Source: Cristatella mucedo (lineage: Eukaryota > Bryozoa > Phylactolaemata > Cristatellidae). From it: a DNA stretch of 64,000 nt. Positions 1-46,536 of this stretch are shown here, piece after piece. The notes under the pieces were generated by a model that saw only the letters and a list, made by a program, of their open reading frames with translations, was not told the origin of the DNA and did not search any database. The stretch is from NCBI GenBank assembly GCA_009760855.2, contig WPIO01000045.1:932001-996000 (forward strand), written 5' to 3'. Position 1 is the first letter of the stretch, and the number at the start of each line of letters is the position of its first letter. Made by a program: the position numbers and the translations under genes.

Positions 1-1090
1 CACTAACTCAGCTATGGACTCAGAACAAAACTCCATTAAGATCATAAGCCTGGTGCTACTTCTATGGTTAGGTAGCGTAAGAAAAAGCCCTACTCTTGCA
101 ATAGTCAGTCAGTTCCTATATGGGCTGCGAAGTGAGTTGAATACTGCAGCTGGTGCAGTAAAGTCGCGGCCCTCTGTGGCTTTCAAATATATAGCATTCT
201 CAGATAAGGATATGGATTTGTCGTCTTGAGGTATCGGCGTTCTGTTTTGCTGCCATTCTCCACTACCTCCGGAACAACTTGGCATATCGAGACAGCATCT
301 GCTATTCGCCTGGCATGCTTGAGGCCGCCATCTTCACTGATATTTGCCACGCTTCGGCAAGGACTTTACTAGAAGCCTTTCCTAGCGCTATGTTCGCTGA
401 CAAAAGACACTATTGCATGAGCCTCTGCAGCGCTATTGTACCTGCGTGGGCGTGACTCCAAAAGGGGTTGCAGTCTGCAGCCCCAACCCAAAGACAACAC
501 TCCACAATCCTGAGAAACACGTTCATCGGGCTTGTATAACTTGACGTTTGACTTGCACAATGTTGCACCGTCATATGCCCACACAATGCTCGCAAGCTCA
601 AGCCAAAGACGGCATCCGACGTCTCACGAGCCGCTTCGCCTGCTACGCAGGGAGATCTGTGTAGTCACGTGACTATAGCTAATTCTCCCGCCACGAAAAT
701 GTAGACGCACGAACACATGCGCGAAGGCACGAAGTCTAACGAAGACAGCTGACGAGACGGATGAGAGGAAATCTTCTGTGAACACATAATCGTCTAAGCC
801 GGAGACTGCGACCCACCACTAGTCTCGACGCTCCGTTCGCGATTTCGCCTTCTCAATTCTCCTGCAGATAAACTCTATCGTCCCGCTAGTTTTGCTCATG
901 GCTCGAGCGTCGCGAGCCATGCCTGTGCTTGAGGTGCCATATTTGCTCGTGAGGTGCCAAGCTTGCGCGTGAACCCCACACGACTTCGATTGAGAGCCTG
1001 GGCTATCAGAGCCTCGTAGCAACATTTCCTAACCAGCGGTCCCACAGCCAGTGCTGTTTCTATGCTGCCTACTTCCTTATATAAATGAAT
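1..1090. other. No gene recognised
   Basis: Short open frames occur on both strands, but none shows recognisable homology or domain structure, and no repeat of the families defined elsewhere in this window was seen. Treated as intergenic or deeply decayed sequence. Confidence 0.4.
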
Positions 1091-1255
1091 ACTAGCTGAT
1101 CCAAAAGCCTCTTTTGTATAGCAACAGAAGAGCCTTTACGGCTATCACCACCGCTTGCAGCGGCAACTAAAGATCGCCAACTGCATTATTCGAACCCACG
1201 ACCTCGGTACTGAGGTAGGGAAAAGCACCCAACTTACTTAGTGTGCCATCACGGC
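1091..1255 (-). mobile_element. tRNA-derived SINE, family 1 (minus)
   Basis: Read on the minus strand, this matches the family 1 consensus: a tRNA-like head with a B-box-like segment (plus strand reads cgaacccacgacc), then a body with tctgttgctatacaaaagaggct and an end like atcagcta. Family 1 is best preserved at 59622-59788. No clear target-site duplication was identified. Confidence 0.75.
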
Positions 1256-3087
1256 GCTTCCTTAAATGTCCTCCAGACTCTGTTACGTTTCTCATCATTT
1301 CTTTCGTGAGGTGGAGGTCACTTACTGGAGGTACTTTCCCATCTCCCGCTCCACGGCCTAAAGTCTACTCGCGGCTCCTCGCACTAAATTCAAAAGTTTT
1401 GTGGTGTGCTGGCCTTCAGTGCATACGCACCGAAATCTTGGAACTCGCTTTCGGCTTCCTGAAACTATTACCGCTTCCATAACGGATTTTCCGGATTTGA
1501 GTCTGAGCTAAAGAGCCGCCCGCACTTCCGCTCAGCTTTCCCCGCGCTCCAGTGAACTTGCTCTGCTGTTCAGTTGTGCGATTGCGTGCTTTTTATCGTC
1601 CACGACTCATAGTCAGTGCAAGTTAATAACGAGGGACCCAGTGGCACCGAGTGTCTTCGTGTCTGCTGCTGCATTCTTGTCTAAGCAGGATAGTTTGCAT
1701 GCCAGTAACCCACGCTTGTTACTTTCCATGCAGCCAGTTGTAATGCGCGTGGATAGAGATTCGGTTTTTCAGGGAACAACTCAACGGGAAATTCTTATGA
1801 ATTTCATTATTACATATAATCTGTGCTCCTTCCTGACTTCGGCTCGAAGAGCACCAACCAATTTTGGTCCAATTGCGGCATATTCCGAGCTTTATTGGAG
1901 GACCTCAGTCAGACTTTTCTTGCGAATGCCATACTATTTAGGCCGCCGCTCGTTGACCTACCCTGCTGAGGGAAGTAGCTGCCGTTGAATTTGATCCCGT
2001 TTGGCTGCTGCCGGAACTGCCGGCCACTGCCGGCCACTGCCGGCCGGCCCGGCAGACCCTGCAATAAAAGAAGCATGCATCGAAGCAGCTATCGCAAGCA
2101 TGGCGGCGCAGTGGGTCCACATTCAAAGAATTTCGCCTTGGCCGGAAAGCCGCCAGCCCGCCGCAGCTCGGCGAAAAGAAAGGAGGCGTTGTTACGATCG
2201 CGGAGCCCTCATTGGTTCGTGTAGCGACTACTAGCGGCTGATTGGTGTGCCAAGTTCCCGCTTCGGTTTCGGCGTGAGTTTGGGGCGGCTATTTCTATAT
2301 CATATATCGTCTGTCGTGCCAGCGATTGCGACCAGCGGAGCAAGCGCTGTGACAAGATTTCCATTCATTTGTGAAAGGCTTTTTTCGAAGGCCTCACTAA
2401 ATTCGCAGCAATCTTAAAACGCCTAAGAGATTGAGATTGAGTTCTCTGAGGGCACTCTATCAAATGTATAACTGTTGTTATTATTATTGTCATTATTATT
2501 AGTATTATTCATCTAACCTGCTCGGCGCATTTGCTGCTAAATGACGTACTGAAGATCACTTCCCTCTTCGTCGCAAGGAGCGCAAGCTCGCGTTCCTTTT
2601 AAAGAGCGTCTGTAGCTGCGTCACCCGATCCCCGGAGGTAATGGCTGGAGTTCGGGCAAGTTAAAGAACGCCTCGCGCGAAATTGCTTGCGTTGCGATGC
2701 CTGTTCTAGAAAGCTGCCTTTCTTGGGTCCTGGCAGCTGAGTATTTGGCGCAGCGACACCGGGAGGCTCTTTAATGTTCCGTCTCTGTGGTAGAGTATGC
2801 GTGTGGAGCTGAGTATTTGAAATTTTGAAGAAAATCTCGAAAAAAACAGTTCCAACGTCTTAAAGGGTTCAAGCTCTTTTGTAGTTAAGCTCACGCAACT
2901 TCATCTGAGCTATGCACCTGCATTTGAGGTGCATTAAGTCTCAGGTAAAGTCGCGTCTGCTCGTCTCAAATTTACTTGCACCTAAGTGAACTAGTCTGTT
3001 TTTTCCTGATTGCTTTGCCGGCTGAAGCATGTTCATTCAGAGCATTTTATTAGCCACGGATCCTACTAACCACAACCGCTTGTCAGG
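1256..3087. other. No gene recognised; GC-rich short tandem repeat
   Basis: No host gene is recognisable. Around 2005-2045 there are consecutive copies of a 10-bp unit (ccactgccgg). Short frames near 1641-2234 have no homology that I recognise. A LINE-B-like tail lies at 2403-2505 and is listed separately. Confidence 0.4.
2403..2505 (+). mobile_element. LINE-B-like 3' tail fragment
   Basis: The order cagca, aaacgcctaagagattgag, ttctctgagggc, atcaaatg and then an ATT-rich tract matches the 3' terminus of the LINE-B copies at 23738-25425 and 47765-49535. Only the last ~100 bp is present, typical of severe 5' truncation. Confidence 0.65.
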
Positions 3088-3560
3088 GGTCCTTCTTACG
3101 CTGACCCATAAGGCCCGCCACGACTTGGCTCCTTCGTACCTAGCTGAACTGCTGCATCAGTTTCAGCCTGTTCGCGCCCTCAGGTCCAGCGTGGACAATA
3201 AATAAGCTGCTCCATTCCTCCGCTTAAAGACCGTTGGCGACAGAAGCTTTAGCTCTGCAGGTCCTAGACTGTGGAACTCGCTTCCACAATTCTTACGCAA
3301 CGGCAACTACTCTCCAACTGCCGACTATGGCACATCCTTTTCAGCGGTCCTGAGCTGCTACTTCTATGCTACTCACTACCTCGACTGCTCTCCTAACTCT
3401 GCTGTGCTTCCCACTTTCTCTTCGTTGCGTGAGACGAAGTCTGTTGGCTACCGAATGCGCACCGAAAGCAGCTTAGGCTGTGAGTGCGCTATACAAAACT
3501 CTCCTGCGTAACATCCACATGGTCTTCATGACTTTGTGGAGTTACTGACGGAGATACATG
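3088..3560 (+). mobile_element. LINE family A, 5'-truncated 3' end
   Basis: Closely matches the C-terminal coding part and tail of the long LINE-A copy (about 23075-23545). It encodes the stretch that includes APSYLAELLHQFQP and the Leu-Trp-Asn-Ser-Leu-Pro motif typical of LINE reverse transcriptase C-termini. It ends with gagatacatgacatg, the ACAT-rich family terminus. The frame is interrupted, so it is a dead fragment. Confidence 0.9.
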
Positions 3561-4666
3561 ACATGATCACTTTAGCAGCTTTCGCACTTTCGGGGGGCGG
3601 AACCGGTGCACGAATACCACCGTGCTTCGGGGTGAATGATTGTACAAACACTCGCTAGAGCCAATGCCTCCACCTAGTATGTAGGCTCCTCGGAACTGCG
3701 ATAGCGGGCCGAGCCGGCACAGTGTCGCAGATAAAACTGGCTTAGGCGTGCGGCGCACTAAGCTCCAAACTTGGCAAGCTCCTCGGCTCCGAAGATAAGT
3801 ACGCAGCATCGGTACGTATCCGCGACCACTTCCGAAACGGTCTGGCAGCTGGGGCTTTCCCGGCCGTCTAGACCCTGGCTGCCTGCCAGTCGTTTAGGAT
3901 TGTATTACGCACGTACCGACGTCCCTTGCCCGATTCAGCGCTGCTCGGCCGCCTGCCAGACTGCTAAGATGACGAGCGGGTTTTTCCCGGTTTCGTTTTA
4001 GCAGCTGCTGAAGACCCGCCGATCCGGCAGTCGCTTGATCCAGAAGACTACGATGGCTCCAGTGCACTTCCATGGCCGCGAACGCTATCCGATTGATGCT
4101 CTACAGAAGTTCAATAATTTTCTAATAAAATATAAAAAATTATAAAAATATAACAAAAATATAAAATAAAATTCAGTAAGAAGCTCATAGTCTGCTGATC
4201 TACAGGAGTTGCTCATTACTAATACACATTTCTAAAATGGAGACTGGGTGACACGTAGTTGAAATCTGGATTTCCTCGAGCTCCGTTAGAGGCCGGCAGG
4301 GACGAGGAACACGAAAGGGGGTTATAAGTAAAAGTGCGCGTCTGCTCGTTCGACGGCTTCATCAAGCTGCTGTCTGCAGTGGTCAACACTGCCTGTGCTG
4401 AGGTAGAACTCGGACCCGTGACCCTGTGTGTTGTCTTCTCTTTGACTCTCCGTAAGTTGTGATCGTCGAGAGCGGCCAAAGTATCGCGATGGTGTTTTAT
4501 TTGAAAAAAGTCATTAAGGCAAAGTCCAAGCTGCATACCTACGAGGTTCAAATGAAATAGTGACCAGTTTCTGCACGCAGAGGGGCCTAATTCATGACCA
4601 GATTCAGACCATAGAATAAAGCGATAAAATAAGTAATCATATTGATACCCAACTATATGTACATAC

Positions 4667-4728
4667 GTGTGTGTGTGTGTGTGTCTGCGTGCGTGCGCCT
4701 GTGCATGTGCCTGCGAGTGTGCGTGTGT
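4667..4728. repeat. Imperfect (GT)n microsatellite
   Basis: A GT dinucleotide run that decays into GTGC and GTGT variants toward its right end. Confidence 0.9.
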
Positions 4729-6010
4729 AAAAAATTCACTTGTGATTACTGGTGAAAGGACGTCCAACCTCAAAATATATCAGGTCTTGTGTGAATATTA
4801 ATCGAAGGAGCACAGCCTAAATAACATCCAAGAGTTAGCTTGTGAAACTCATGAATCTAATTATCCATTGCACATGAAGAGCTAAGTAACTCTTAGGTGG
4901 CCATTATCCAGTTCCAGCAGCAAGAGGCTACGTTTCCACCTAGGCCTTCAGCGGTGGAAAAAAGACTTGTGCTCTCATTTAAAAGAGCCTAGCGCTGCTA
5001 TGCCCATTTCATTGCACACCTGGCTAGGTCGATGCAGTGCTTTTAAAATACAGATGTCGTCTGCCTCGGGACCTATTTCTGAAAAAAGTATGTCGACTTG
5101 GACGGGTAAAGATCCCGCAACCTTTTAAGTGCGCCGTTCTAGTGTTCCGACCGATTGAGCGATAAAGACTTCTGCTGCATAGCTGTTCAAAAACGGGCTT
5201 AAAGTCCCTGCTTTAAATTACATTTATGTGCTCGCCTAGAATTCTGACGTACTTCGTTAATCAAATATGTGTTCGCTCGTGCTTTTAAAACTTGGTGCTA
5301 AGCAGCAGCCACTACTCCGATTGTGATCGGTGTCCGTCTAGATTACCTGCAGAGCGATTTAGGTGGTTCTAAATAAGTACGGGAAATCCATACGAGCGGT
5401 CCGTGAGGGCCCATACCTTTGGCAACCTGAGGTCGTCTGAGAATGCATGCGTGGGAAAAAATTACCTCCTAAACGATGACTGCCTTCTTTGAAGAACGTG
5501 ACCCAATATGTACGTCGTATAACTAGCCTCGTTCCTGGTCGCTGTGTATTTTCAATGAACCGGCGGTAGTTCCGATTATTTTAGATTAATGAATGAATCT
5601 CCCTCCTAAAACCTGGCGGGGCATCACGGCTGCAGCGAAGGCTTAGTTAGTCCAGCGAGCCAGCCAGCCGAGGATCCGAGGAGAGTTTAAGCCTCCCTCC
5701 CCCCACTGCCGTGCCTCGGCCCGCCCCCTTGACCCTCCAGGATTTCGAACCCGCTGCTATCGCACCATAGCTCGGCAATGACGCGCACCGGCACGGGCTA
5801 TGTGCCTCCTGGTGGGACTGTCGCAAACGCTCGTTATGCTCATGCCGCAGCTGAGCCACAGGACAGGCAGAAAGCTGCAGCGCCTGCCACAGTTGGAGAG
5901 CATTAGCCAGTGTCGTCAGCAATTAGTTCACTCATGCAGATAGCATGACTGAATTGCATTCAACTAAATGTAAGCAAAATTTTGATCTTAATTAAGCATT
6001 CAGATGTGTA

Positions 6011-6014
<4 letters not shown>

Positions 6015-6081
<67 letters not shown>

Positions 6082-6083
6082 GT
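6015..6083. repeat. (TG)n microsatellite
   Basis: An almost uninterrupted TG run of about 70 bp. It produces an artefactual poly-Cys-Val open frame. Confidence 0.95.
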
Positions 6084-7602
6084 TTGTATACACGTAGCCT
6101 CCTGCTTTCGGACCTGGAATACGGCCACCAAAAATTTACTTAACGCCTCCTGTGCTACAGATACTCGGATTCACAAATTTCACAAACTTCCTCGTGAATG
6201 TAATTTAGGCTGAGCTCCTTCCATGACTATTCACACAAGACCTGACACACTTTGGGTGCCTGTCCTTCCACACTGAGGACGCCTGTCCTTTCACCAGGAA
6301 TCACATGCATATTGCTTATATTAACTTGTCAGAGTGTCAAAGGCCAGAGGGGCGTTGGCAGTTGGAACTGCTGCCGCGTTCTGCTGCCTTTGCATACCTG
6401 AGTGCATTGCATCTGCCTTTACGACTTGCAATACGTGCATGGAGGTGCCAGTACCACCAGTATTCATAGAACTGTTGAAGCCTAGCAAGCGCTACTCGGT
6501 GGGCGCTTCGTGTGGGGCATACTAGCCCGAAACTGCTGCACAGCGGGTTTGGCAAACAATCAATGCCTAAGTCTGTGCTCTGCCCTCTTCCAATCAACGT
6601 TCTGAAAATAACATCTCACTCAAAAATCTTCAAGTAGCTGCACTGAGCTCTGCCAACCATACCGCGGAACGAATCTACTAAACAGGAAATTTGCAAGGAA
6701 TTGAGACCTTAGTGCAAGATGTCAAAAGTGTTGAAGATGGGTGGTGCAGGATATGTCTCTGTTCCTCTTCTGCACCGGCTCCGATTCTCCTGTTCGATGT
6801 TAATTATTATCAATTAATCCAGCTGACAGCTGAGTAAAACGCTTTCACGTGTAGCGACTCAATTACATGATTCTTTGTTCCAACTGTCACCTATTACTTT
6901 GACATTAGCTTCGTCCTGACGTAAAACGAAAACGAGAAGAAAATCTCAAACTTTCGGTCATCGTTGAGAGCCTTCACGAGCCAAATAAGCCCACAAGATC
7001 ACAGATCCGATCGAAAATCTAACCAGACTTGGGGTTGGTGCTAAATTAGTTTGTCAACAAGCTGCATCCGATCTCCATGCTCACTTCCAGCGATTGTCAT
7101 TCTACCACTCGGCTCTCAGATCTGTGCAGACCGAGGGGCCTTCGGGCATCAGGGTTTGCGATCACAGCGATAAGAACAGCAATTCTTATTCGTTGCTCTC
7201 TAGCACTAGCATTCGTCTCTATGAAACGCAGTAGGTCCATGCGACTCGTACCATAGCCAAAAGTGGCACGGCTTAATCATAGGCTAACCCCTCCCGACCA
7301 CCAAGCTCAGATTCAGGTATGCGCTTCAATAAAGCTGATCTTTTCGGCTGCAGCTGGCCGGGCGATCGAATACAAGTGTGATTCCCGGGGCATGCAGCGT
7401 CATTCGACCGACGGCTCCGTGCAGCTGTATTGGCAAGAAGCCAAGCTTGGCTCCAGCTCTTCAGGGAAAAGTTCCGAAAACGGGACTTCCCCATCTTGTG
7501 CAAAACAAACCCGAATCCCGACGTCAAAAGTCATGGGGACCTTCAAATTAAATATAAAAAAGCCGTCCTTCTGGGTATGATTACCGAGGTGCTGAAAAAA
7601 TT

Positions 7603-7962
7603 GTAGTTAGTAATCATTTCCAGTAGGTACACTCATCAAGATTGCTACCACATCAATTATATACGATGAGTTGTATGGCACAGCCGCAATAGGGCTAAAT
7701 TAAAAAACCCTTAATACGCTTTGGATCGGTCATGCTAACGCGTCGATTTCTTTGTCCACATCGTGGGCCTGGTAATTGCAATACAAGCATTCCCTCTACC
7801 ACGGGAATGCTTGTATTGCAATTAACAGACCCGCGATATGGACAGAGAAATGAACGCGTTAGCAGGACGAATCAAAAGCAGATTCTGGGTTTTTTATACC
7901 TACTGCGGCCGTACGGTAGCAATCTTGAAGAGCGTACCTACTGCAAATGATTACTGACTACG
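7603..7962. repeat. 360-bp foldback (long inverted repeat) element
   Basis: The left arm (7603-7794) and right arm (7803-7962) are reverse complements around an 8-base centre (7795-7802). The inner 62 bp of each arm (7733-7794 with 7803-7864) pair with 7 mismatches. The innermost 22 bp (7773-7794 with 7803-7824) are perfect. The outer arms pair again (7603-7650 with about 7913-7962). Between them the left arm carries about 30 extra bases relative to the right. No open frame spans it. It resembles a foldback or MITE-like DNA element, or an inverted duplication that could give a hairpin RNA. No sure target-site duplication was seen. Confidence 0.8.
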
Positions 7963-8218
7963 ATCTTTGATTCAAGCGGAACATGCAAGAATAAAAACCC
8001 TCTGTAAAAACCAGCGCAGAGTTTCTGCTCAATAGGCATTTATTCTAGCAAACGTTCTCCCATTCGACCGCAGGCCGTAGCATTGAATTCGATTAGCTTC
8101 AGAGCAGCTCCGTTTTGCAGAGCACGGGTGAATTGTTAAACTTACAGGCAGCGTGCTTAGCAACAGTTTCTGCAGATAGCGATGGCAGATGGCTGTCCAA
8201 CGAAATGCAATGTATCTC

Positions 8219-8431
8219 AGTCTGTAACTCCACAAAGACTATGTGAGTATTATGCAGAAGAGTTGTATATAGTGCACTAAAAGCCTAAGCGGCTTTCGAT
8301 ACGCATTCGGTAGCCAAAAGACTTCATCTCGCTAGCCAAAAAGAAAGTGAGAAGCATGGCTGAGTCAGGAGAGCAGTTGAGGTAGTGAACAGCATGGAAC
8401 GAGCAGCTCAGGGCCGCTGGAAAGAATATGA
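8219..8431 (-). mobile_element. LINE family A 3' end (minus)
   Basis: Reverse complement of the LINE-A tail. It holds the complements of the cys-rich C-terminal coding segment and of the aactccacaaag 3'-UTR motif seen in at least seven other copies in the window. Only about the last 210 bp remain, and it is clearly diverged. Confidence 0.8.
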
Positions 8432-9179
8432 AGCCTGCTTATCACCGAGGGCGTGACTCTAGCCAACCACCTTGAGAGAGCGAAAAGTCCGGCATGCAAA
8501 GCCGGCACCTACAGGGTCGCGCATACATGTGCAAGATGTATCTGCATTCCTAATTTGCGACAGCCGCTTAGGGCCTCTGAACGTAGGCGCTTGAGAGTTA
8601 ACTGGTCTGCTGGATGTGACTCGACCAAACGTAACAAACTTATGAGACTTGATCATGCAACGCGGACTGGGCACGATCGGACGAAAACGATTAGAAACTC
8701 GGCAGAGCCTTATCAGCCTGAACAATCCTTGTTCACAATCGTTTAAGTTGGATATTGTGGTCCTAAGCGTCGAATGCCTCAAAAATATAGCAAGATCAGG
8801 CAGTGAATTTACCGTCATCGATGCTGACAACGATTTTAAAGACTTTATAATCCAGTGAAGCATCAACCGCCCGATTTCTGGCCGAGCCAGATTTTCCACC
8901 AGTGACGACCAAATAGGGAACGGCATCGGGTTTGCAGGTGAGTAAGCTCTTTTTACTGGCCTCGATCACAGTTACCGTGTCATCAATTGATACCTTGAAA
9001 AAAATTCTTAAGTAATGTCGCACGTTGAGATTCGGCGCTTGTATTTGGCTGATTTGGCTTATTAGAGGCACGAATACGAGTTTCAACGAAAAAATGGGCC
9101 GGTCATCTGTAGAGTTTCATAAGGAACCGCTTTCGGCCACTTGGTGATCTCCATTTATGAGAAGCCTCTTGGAAAGAAA
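8432..9179. other. Unassigned; overlapping minus-strand frames
   Basis: Two minus-strand frames overlap here (155 codons at 8459-8926 and 96 codons at 8796-9086). I recognise no family in either. They may be decayed transposon sequence or chance frames; no splice or start evidence supports a gene. Confidence 0.3.
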
Positions 9180-10068
9180 TTTTGGTTCGTGGGATCGGCT
9201 ATCACTTCTATGCTGACGACACCCAAGCAGTACTCGTCAGTTAAACTATCGAAATCAGTTGTAGCGACTAATGAACTAAATGCCTGACTCCGGACATTCA
9301 TCATAGATGCCAACCAACCTAATTGCTACTCGTAGGACATCCTACGTAGGCAACTAAACTAGGATATTTTGCTCTTCTAATTGGTAGTACTGTTATTTGA
9401 CCGTCACCCTATGCTCGTAATTTAGGCGTCCTCTTTGATGATTGTTTGACGCTTAAAAGTTTCATTCAAAATACTTATTCTATAGATTATTATCGTGCTC
9501 TATCCCTACTTAGGATTCAGAACTCCTAACTTCAGTGACTACCAAGGTCGTGAGCTTGAATTCTCCAGCGGGCGATCCTATATTAGAGACCCGTGAAGTG
9601 AAATTGCTGCTAAGGCTTTTCTGCAGCTATACAAATGAGGTTGTTAAAAATCAGTTAATATTATTTTTTTTCCATAATTTACACTCTGAAAAATGCATTA
9701 CCAGTTTCAATCTTTCACTTAATCTCACTTTGTGAGAGATACTTTCGCTCTCAGTGTCCTAGACTGTAGAAATTGATTTCGCAATTCGTGACTAAGTGAC
9801 ATCTATTCTTCTGCCGCAGACTTCGCACATCCTTTTCAGCCGCTCTATGCTGATACCAGCATGTAGTCACTTCCTTGACTGTCCTCATCACTCAGCAGTG
9901 CTTCTCACACACTCTTGTTGCGCGAAATGGATTATTTTACCTGCCTTATTGTCACCAAAAATCCACTTGGATATTGAGTGAACTATAAAAAACTTTCCAG
10001 CGTCAGACCCATTGAGTCACAGTGGCTTTGTCGAGTTGAAAACAGACATACATTACATTGCCTTACTC
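9180..10068 (+). mobile_element. Old LINE family A copy, interrupted by a SINE
   Basis: At about 9200-9230 the sequence encodes a YHFYADDTQ motif (the reverse transcriptase catalytic box), followed by decayed sequence parallel to LINE-A at 22480-22810. After an interruption (SINE at 9525-9656) the C-terminal part resumes at about 9748 and runs to the family terminus, which here ends in acatacattacattgc. Many stops and indels are present, so this is an old, inactive copy. Confidence 0.75.
9525..9656 (+). mobile_element. tRNA-derived SINE, family 1, nested in LINE-A
   Basis: The segment aaggtcgtgagcttga followed by a ggcgatcc block corresponds to the SINE B-box region. The end, with aaggcttttctgcagctat, acaaatgaggttg and a ttaaaaatcag block, corresponds to the SINE 3' end. 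It lies inside the older LINE-A copy. Confidence 0.6.
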
Positions 10069-11599
10069 CAACAATGAAAAATATTTGCATTTCAATTTTT
10101 CTAGTTTCAATATTTAATTTTCCGTTTGACTATGATTGATCAGTTTTCAAGAGCTGTCTTCGAAACAAGTAGGGTGTATCGCCTCACTAATTTTATTTGA
10201 CTAGCGAAAACAAAACGAACTATGCTGTGGATAAGTTTACTCCTAAGACGACAACTCACATTGCACGCCCTCGCTGAGATTACCTTCGATTTATTGCAGA
10301 CGTTAAACTAGTATCAATCTGTTAGCATAAGTGAATTACTATCCCGAATCGGTTATGAGCAGCCGGCATATAAACTTGCGTCCGAATTTATTTTTTTTGT
10401 GCGATTCGGGCTCTTTAGTTGATGCTCGTGAAAAAACTTCGCTGTTGTCCGTGCTAAAGACTAAATACGGCTTAATTCTTTTCAAGATCTGACCTCTGGG
10501 TCCAGCTGAGCTCCGCGCGTTCCTGTTCACGCCTCCATTCAACGAGAATCCTCCAAGTATTGATCTGTGGATACGCTCGCAGTCCAGCGCGTCCTGCCGA
10601 TGAAGCAAGCCGGCGACCTACGCCTACAGCACGATAAGCCGCTAGGTAGCCCTAAGCCCTAAGCTACTCCTGTTACAAACTGGTTGTGGTGGCATCCGCA
10701 GACGATCAGAGCTAGGCCGCAAACACACCGAGCTCGCTAAGGCGCTAGTCCTCGCCGACGCGCGACGACTACCGGCGAAGCACTGAGCCTTGACAACGGC
10801 TAAAGACGTTTAGTCTGAAGACGTTTAAGTGCAGCGCCCAATGCACGCAGGCAGGCCGAAAGTAGCAGAGCGCAATAGGAGCAACGCAAAGCGTCCATAG
10901 CTCTGCAAAAGTAAAGAACCACGAACGGTTCTTTACTTGTTACCTTGGTTACCTTTAGCGTCGAGAAGTCTATTCGACAGCGACAGAAGGTTACACGCGT
11001 CCAGAATCAACTGCGGCGACGCACGCCAACTCGCGCGCGGCGCCGAGAGCGCCTTTCGAGCGCCTGACCTGAGGTCAAGAACGCGACTCCTGCCTGGCTC
11101 ATAGCGTAGAGCTCAATTTAGATCAGCTGCAGAGGCACAACTGCTAAGGCACAACCGCCTGCCTAGCACGTGGCTTAGGCCTTTATGCTGCCTAACCATG
11201 GACTATCATGCAACCCGTTCCAAGTCGTCAAAACTGAAGAACCGCGATAAATAAATATTTCGGCAGTCATAGCCCGAGGTTCGAGGAGATTTGCAGCAGC
11301 GGGTATTTGCCACAGATCCGAGGAAATTTTCCACAGATCCGGAAGTGAGAATAGGACGAGATCTCGGTCTTTGAAAACAATTTTTTCTCTAGAAGCAGGG
11401 CACAAGAACTCGAATGGTAACCGCATCTGTGGCGTACGTCCGCTGTGGCGTGTCCGAGACCTGTCGCTTTAAGCTGCGGCGGGCAGCGTCGAAGTGTGCC
11501 GTATCCATAGGATTGCATTCGCTTTTAGTATGCAACTCCGACCGCGTTCATTCTTTTTAGCCTATTTCTTTGGCTAACAATGCTCTCGAGTAAGCGCAT
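10069..11599. other. No gene recognised; small perfect hairpin
   Basis: No host gene seen. At 10909-10938 a 12-bp perfect stem (aagtaaagaacc with its complement) flanks a 6-base loop. The sequence becomes more CpG-rich from about 10,500 toward the FARSB start. Confidence 0.4.
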
Positions 11600-12021
11600 T
11601 ATTAATTGTTTGTGTCGGACGTCTCGGCTGCCAGAGGACGCCTGGGAAAGGAAGTGAAACGCCAGCGTGCTAAATCAGCCGCGAGCGACCCGCCCCCCTC
11701 CAACGCCGCTCGCAGTGGAAGCCGATGTCACGTGGCTCGTCGATAGCCTGCCAGCTACGCCGGGCGCTCGCTGAACCTTTGTAGCTCGGATGGCAGCGGC
11801 TTAGTTCCGTGTAGCCCTGCCGATCTTAATACGTGCTGTCTTCGGTAGTACGCCGGGGAAACCCCTCGCATTCCTGCTCGTGAGCGAAGCCTAAACGGCT
11901 GCTGACCTCGCTGACCTTGCGTCACAGCTCTCGAGCGCGTGAGGCGGAACTGCCCGTCTCCGTGTAGACCGGGTGCGGGTAGCAGTCGGTTCTCGTCTTC
12001 TTGAGCTCGCACGTCGCAGCC
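11600..12021 (+). promoter_or_regulatory. GC/CpG-rich 5' flank of FARSB (promoter/5' UTR)
   Basis: The 400 bp before the FARSB initiator codon are GC- and CpG-rich compared with the AT-rich flanks, as expected of a housekeeping promoter. No convincing TATA box was seen. An in-frame TAG at 11965-11967 shows that no upstream in-frame Met extends the protein. The transcription start cannot be placed from sequence alone. Confidence 0.45.

Positions 12022-46536
<34,515 letters not shown>

Larger units (their letters stand above)
3561..7602. other. No gene recognised; two GT microsatellites
   Basis: Read on both strands without finding a recognisable gene. The longest open frame (minus, 4219-4773) runs through a GT microsatellite and is rejected. 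The stretch is AT-rich around 4110-4170 and 6780-7260. Confidence 0.4.

Noticed and set aside
4219-4773. 184-codon minus frame
   Set aside because: It runs through a GT microsatellite (His-Thr and His-Ala repeats) and has no homology or splice support.
6004-6213. Cys-Val repeat frame
   Set aside because: Translation of a TG microsatellite.
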